From: Dyella acidisoli | Lineage (GTDB): Bacteria; Pseudomonadota; Gammaproteobacteria; Xanthomonadales; Rhodanobacteraceae | NCBI RefSeq assembly: GCF_030160295.1 | Contig: NZ_BSOB01000010.1 | Location: 21,878-85,877, forward strand | Length of the DNA stretch: 64,000 nt | Direction of reading: 5' to 3' | Shown here: positions 62,131 to 64,000 of the stretch, piece after piece | Position numbering within the stretch: position 1 is the first letter of the stretch | Layout: the number at the start of each line of letters is the position of its first letter | The notes under the pieces: generated by a model | Seen by the model: only the letters and a program-made list of their open reading frames with translations | Databases searched by the model: none | What the model was told of the DNA's origin: nothing | Made by a program: the position numbers and the translations under genes

Positions 62131-62300
62131 CCCCTCTCCCCTCCGGGGAGGACATTTCCTCCTTCCCTTTTCCCAAGGGAAAAGGGCCGGGCTGAGGGGC
62201 CACGGCTTGCCTCAACCTCCCATAGTGCCGTGCTCTGATTTACCTGCATCGCAAGATTGTCCCCTCAGCCTAACCCTCTCCCCCGGAGGGGAGAGGGGAT
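62131..62300. repeat. Family B doublet, copy 5
   Basis: Left hairpin CCCCTCTCCCCTCCGGGGAG and right hairpin CCCTCTCCCCCGGAGGGGAG face each other, with CCCAAGGGAAAAGGG between and GGCTGAGGGG / CCCCTCAGCC pairing. It follows minE and precedes the HEXXH gene. Confidence 0.85.
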
Positions 62301-62324
62301 ATGGTTTGAGGGGGAGAAAACATC

Positions 62325-62804
62325 GTGTCCTCATCCATCCTTCGCCTCGTCGACATCGACCGCAGCTTTGTCGAGACCTTGCTCGCCCATTACGGCCTGA
62401 GCCTCACGCTCGTCGCCGACGGCGCAGCCATCCCAGGCAGTTTCTGGGGTGACGATGAGGCCGGCATCATCGGCCACACCGTGTACGCGCGTGGCGACAC
62501 GCCGATACATTCGGTGCTGCATGAAGCCGGCCATTTGATCGTGCTGCCGCCGGAACGCCGCAGCGAAGTGCACACCGACGCCACCGATTCGATCGAAGAA
62601 GAAGATGCCGTCTGCTATTTGCAGATCGTGCTGGGCGATGCACTGCCCGGCGTTGGACGCAAACGGATCATGCAGGACATGGATGCCTGGGGATACACAT
62701 TCCGGCTCGGCTCGGCCCGCGCATGGTTCGAGCAGGACGCCGAAAACGCAAAAACATGGCTGATCAAGCACGAGCTACTGACAGAAGCCGGCGAACCGCT
62801 ATAG
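62325..62804 (+). CDS. Small HEXXH-containing protein, putative zinc peptidase
   Basis: This 159-residue protein has the zinc-binding motif LHEAGHLIVLPPERR (HEAGH near residue 66) and an acidic cluster SIEEEDAVCYLQ about 25 residues later that could give the third ligand. No signal peptide is seen. The start is GTG 62325 preceded by GGGGAG. The family is unknown to me; substrate and activity are open. The next gene begins 32 bases downstream, so the two may be co-transcribed. Confidence 0.75.
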   Translation: MSSSILRLVDIDRSFVETLLAHYGLSLTLVADGAAIPGSFWGDDEAGIIGHTVYARGDTPIHSVLHEAGHLIVLPPERRSEVHTDATDSIEEEDAVCYLQIVLGDALPGVGRKRIMQDMDAWGYTFRLGSARAWFEQDAENAKTWLIKHELLTEAGEPL

Positions 62805-62835
62805 TCGCCGTCGCCTTATCGCCGCGAAGCCCACC

Positions 62836-64000
62836 GTGCTGAAGAACACGCGCTATTACGACCCTATCAACGACTTCCGTCGTGCCGTCGCACGCCGACT
62901 CATGCGCCTAGTGTTTGGCAACCATGGGCAACCGACATCGGAACCGCTGCCGGCCAAGGGCATCTATCGCATCCTGGTCTGCCATGTGAGCCACAGCCTG
63001 GGCAACACACTGCTGCTGACGCCGCTGCTATCGGAACTGGAAAAGGTCTATCCCGCGGCGGAAATCGACATCCTTACACGCAGTCCAATCGCCAAGAGCG
63101 TCTACGGCCACTTCTTCAACGTGCAGCGCATCTTCCGGTTGCCGGCGCACGGCGTAGGCCATCCACTCCAGTTCTTCGGCACACTGCGGCGCATGCGCAA
63201 GATCCGCTACGACCTGGCGATTGACGCCGATCCCTTGTCGCAAACCGGCCGTCTGCTCACGCTGTTGTCGAACTCGACATATACGCTGGGCTTCAGCAGC
63301 CGGAAGAAGCACGGCGAGATCACCCATGCAGTGCCGCTGCCAGACAATCTGGAAAGCAAAGGGCAGCGCCCCGTGTATCTCCTGCGCCATGCAATGGGGC
63401 GTGACGTTGCGGCGGATTACCCAGTGCCGGACATCCGACTCAGCGCCGGCGAGCGTGCGCAAGGCAAAGAGGCGCTGATGCGTTCGCTCACCGCCAGCGG
63501 CATAACCTCACCAGGGCGCGGCATTATCGGCATCTTCGGCAATGCCACCGGCGATAAGCTGCTGGGCGAAGCATGGTGGACACGCTTCATGCAGGTGCTG
63601 GAAGCGGCGCATCCCGAGCATCGCATGGTGGAAATTTTGCCGCACTCGGGCGAATCGATGCTGGGCTCGCGGTATCCCGCGTATTACTCCAGCGACCTGC
63701 GCAAACTCGCCTGCGTGCTCTCGGGTTTGGACGTCTACATCAGTGCCGATTGCGGCGTGATGCATCTGGCTTGCGCTTCAGACGTGCCGACTATGGGCAT
63801 CTTTACCGTGACCAATGCTGCCGAATGGGGGCCCTATGGCCCTGGGCGCCATGTGATTCACGCGCAGAGCAAGGAACCGGAAGAGGTCGCCCGCGTTATC
63901 GCTGCGATGCCCGAGCTGAATATGCCCCCTCACGGTCGTCATTCCCGCGAACGCGGGAATCCATTTTCAATGGATGCATCAGAGCAAGATGGATTCCCGC
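62836..64000 (+). CDS. Glycosyltransferase family 9 (heptosyltransferase-like), 3' end outside window
   Basis: The frame from GTG 62836 is open through the window end (388 codons). GT9 features are ILVCHVSHSLGNTLLLTPLL at residues about 47-66 (acceptor-side start), a variable middle, GIIGIFGNATGDK, and the donor-site ADCGVMHLACASDVPTMGIF near residue 310. GT9 enzymes add heptose or other sugars to lipopolysaccharide core. The last 20-25 codons in the window fall inside a family A repeat and encode HSRERGNP, so the true C-terminus is probably altered or ends just beyond. Confidence 0.83.
   Translation, partial: MLKNTRYYDPINDFRRAVARRLMRLVFGNHGQPTSEPLPAKGIYRILVCHVSHSLGNTLLLTPLLSELEKVYPAAEIDILTRSPIAKSVYGHFFNVQRIFRLPAHGVGHPLQFFGTLRRMRKIRYDLAIDADPLSQTGRLLTLLSNSTYTLGFSSRKKHGEITHAVPLPDNLESKGQRPVYLLRHAMGRDVAADYPVPDIRLSAGERAQGKEALMRSLTASGITSPGRGIIGIFGNATGDKLLGEAWWTRFMQVLEAAHPEHRMVEILPHSGESMLGSRYPAYYSSDLRKLACVLSGLDVYISADCGVMHLACASDVPTMGIFTVTNAAEWGPYGPGRHVIHAQSKEPEEVARVIAAMPELNMPPHGRHSRERGNPFSMDASEQDGFP
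63934..64000. repeat. Family A REPIN-like doublet, copy 4, cut by the window end
   Basis: Left hairpin GTCATTCCCGCGAACGCGGG, spacer with CAATGGATGCATCAGAGCA, and the beginning of the right hairpin TGGATTCCCGC. It overlaps the open frame of the glycosyltransferase. Confidence 0.88.

Overview
The window looks like a chromosomal segment of a GC-rich gammaproteobacterium of the Xanthomonadales (Lysobacterales), most likely Rhodanobacteraceae (Dyella/Rhodanobacter-like). That placement is an inference from gene content (two TonB-dependent receptors, a GNAT-minC-minD-minE operon, a two-gene egtB-egtD locus, a DUF3574 lipoprotein and DUF423), from base composition, and from the many small dispersed palindromes. 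No insertion sequence, prophage, CRISPR array, rRNA or convincing tRNA was seen. Nearly all DNA is coding; the only gene-free stretch over 300 bases is 14494-14952.

Layout. 1-7000: a partial gene, a PAP2 phosphatase, a GFA protein, a PdxI-like aldo/keto reductase divergent from a LysR regulator, a nitronate monooxygenase, and a second aldo/keto reductase with its own LysR gene. 7000-17400: an exported ClpP-fold protein with an altered active site, then TonB receptor, V4R-like protein, NCS2/AzgA-type permease, DUF3574 lipoprotein, TonB receptor. 17500-27000: type II NADH dehydrogenase, a GlxA-type regulator with a shifted N-terminal frame, HD-domain protein, cyclophilin, AsmA protein, EamA exporter, and a LysR/NAD(P)-binding-protein divergon. 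27000-37400: rlmJ, Slp lipoprotein, CDF transporter, GNAT, methyltransferase, mfd, egtB-egtD. 37400-48400: glycine-rich protein, rlmKL with a hydrolase, AmpD-like amidase, tesB, a small membrane protein, bpt, glutamate-synthase-like protein, purT, transglutaminase protein, DUF423. 48400-55000: copper/cytochrome-oxidase assembly genes (SCO, PCu(A)C, CtaG) and a GldA-F-G-like ABC system. 55000-64000: higBA toxin-antitoxin, SRPBCC membrane protein, a two-component system, the min operon, a small HEXXH protein and a heptosyltransferase-like gene cut by the window end.

Genes that seem to work together: SCO, PCu(A)C and CtaG (copper delivery to cytochrome oxidase); EgtB and EgtD (ergothioneine); MinC, MinD and MinE (division-site placement); the three ABC genes; the sensor kinase and its regulator; HigB and HigA; and three LysR genes each beside an oxidoreductase.

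The most striking non-genic feature is three families of dispersed palindromic elements. Family A is a REPIN-like doublet of GTCATTCCCGC hairpins. Family B is a doublet of CCCTCTCCCC hairpins, including one copy with a perfect 52-bp inverted repeat. Family C is bounded by GTAGGTTGG and repeatedly supplies the TAG stop codon of the adjacent gene.
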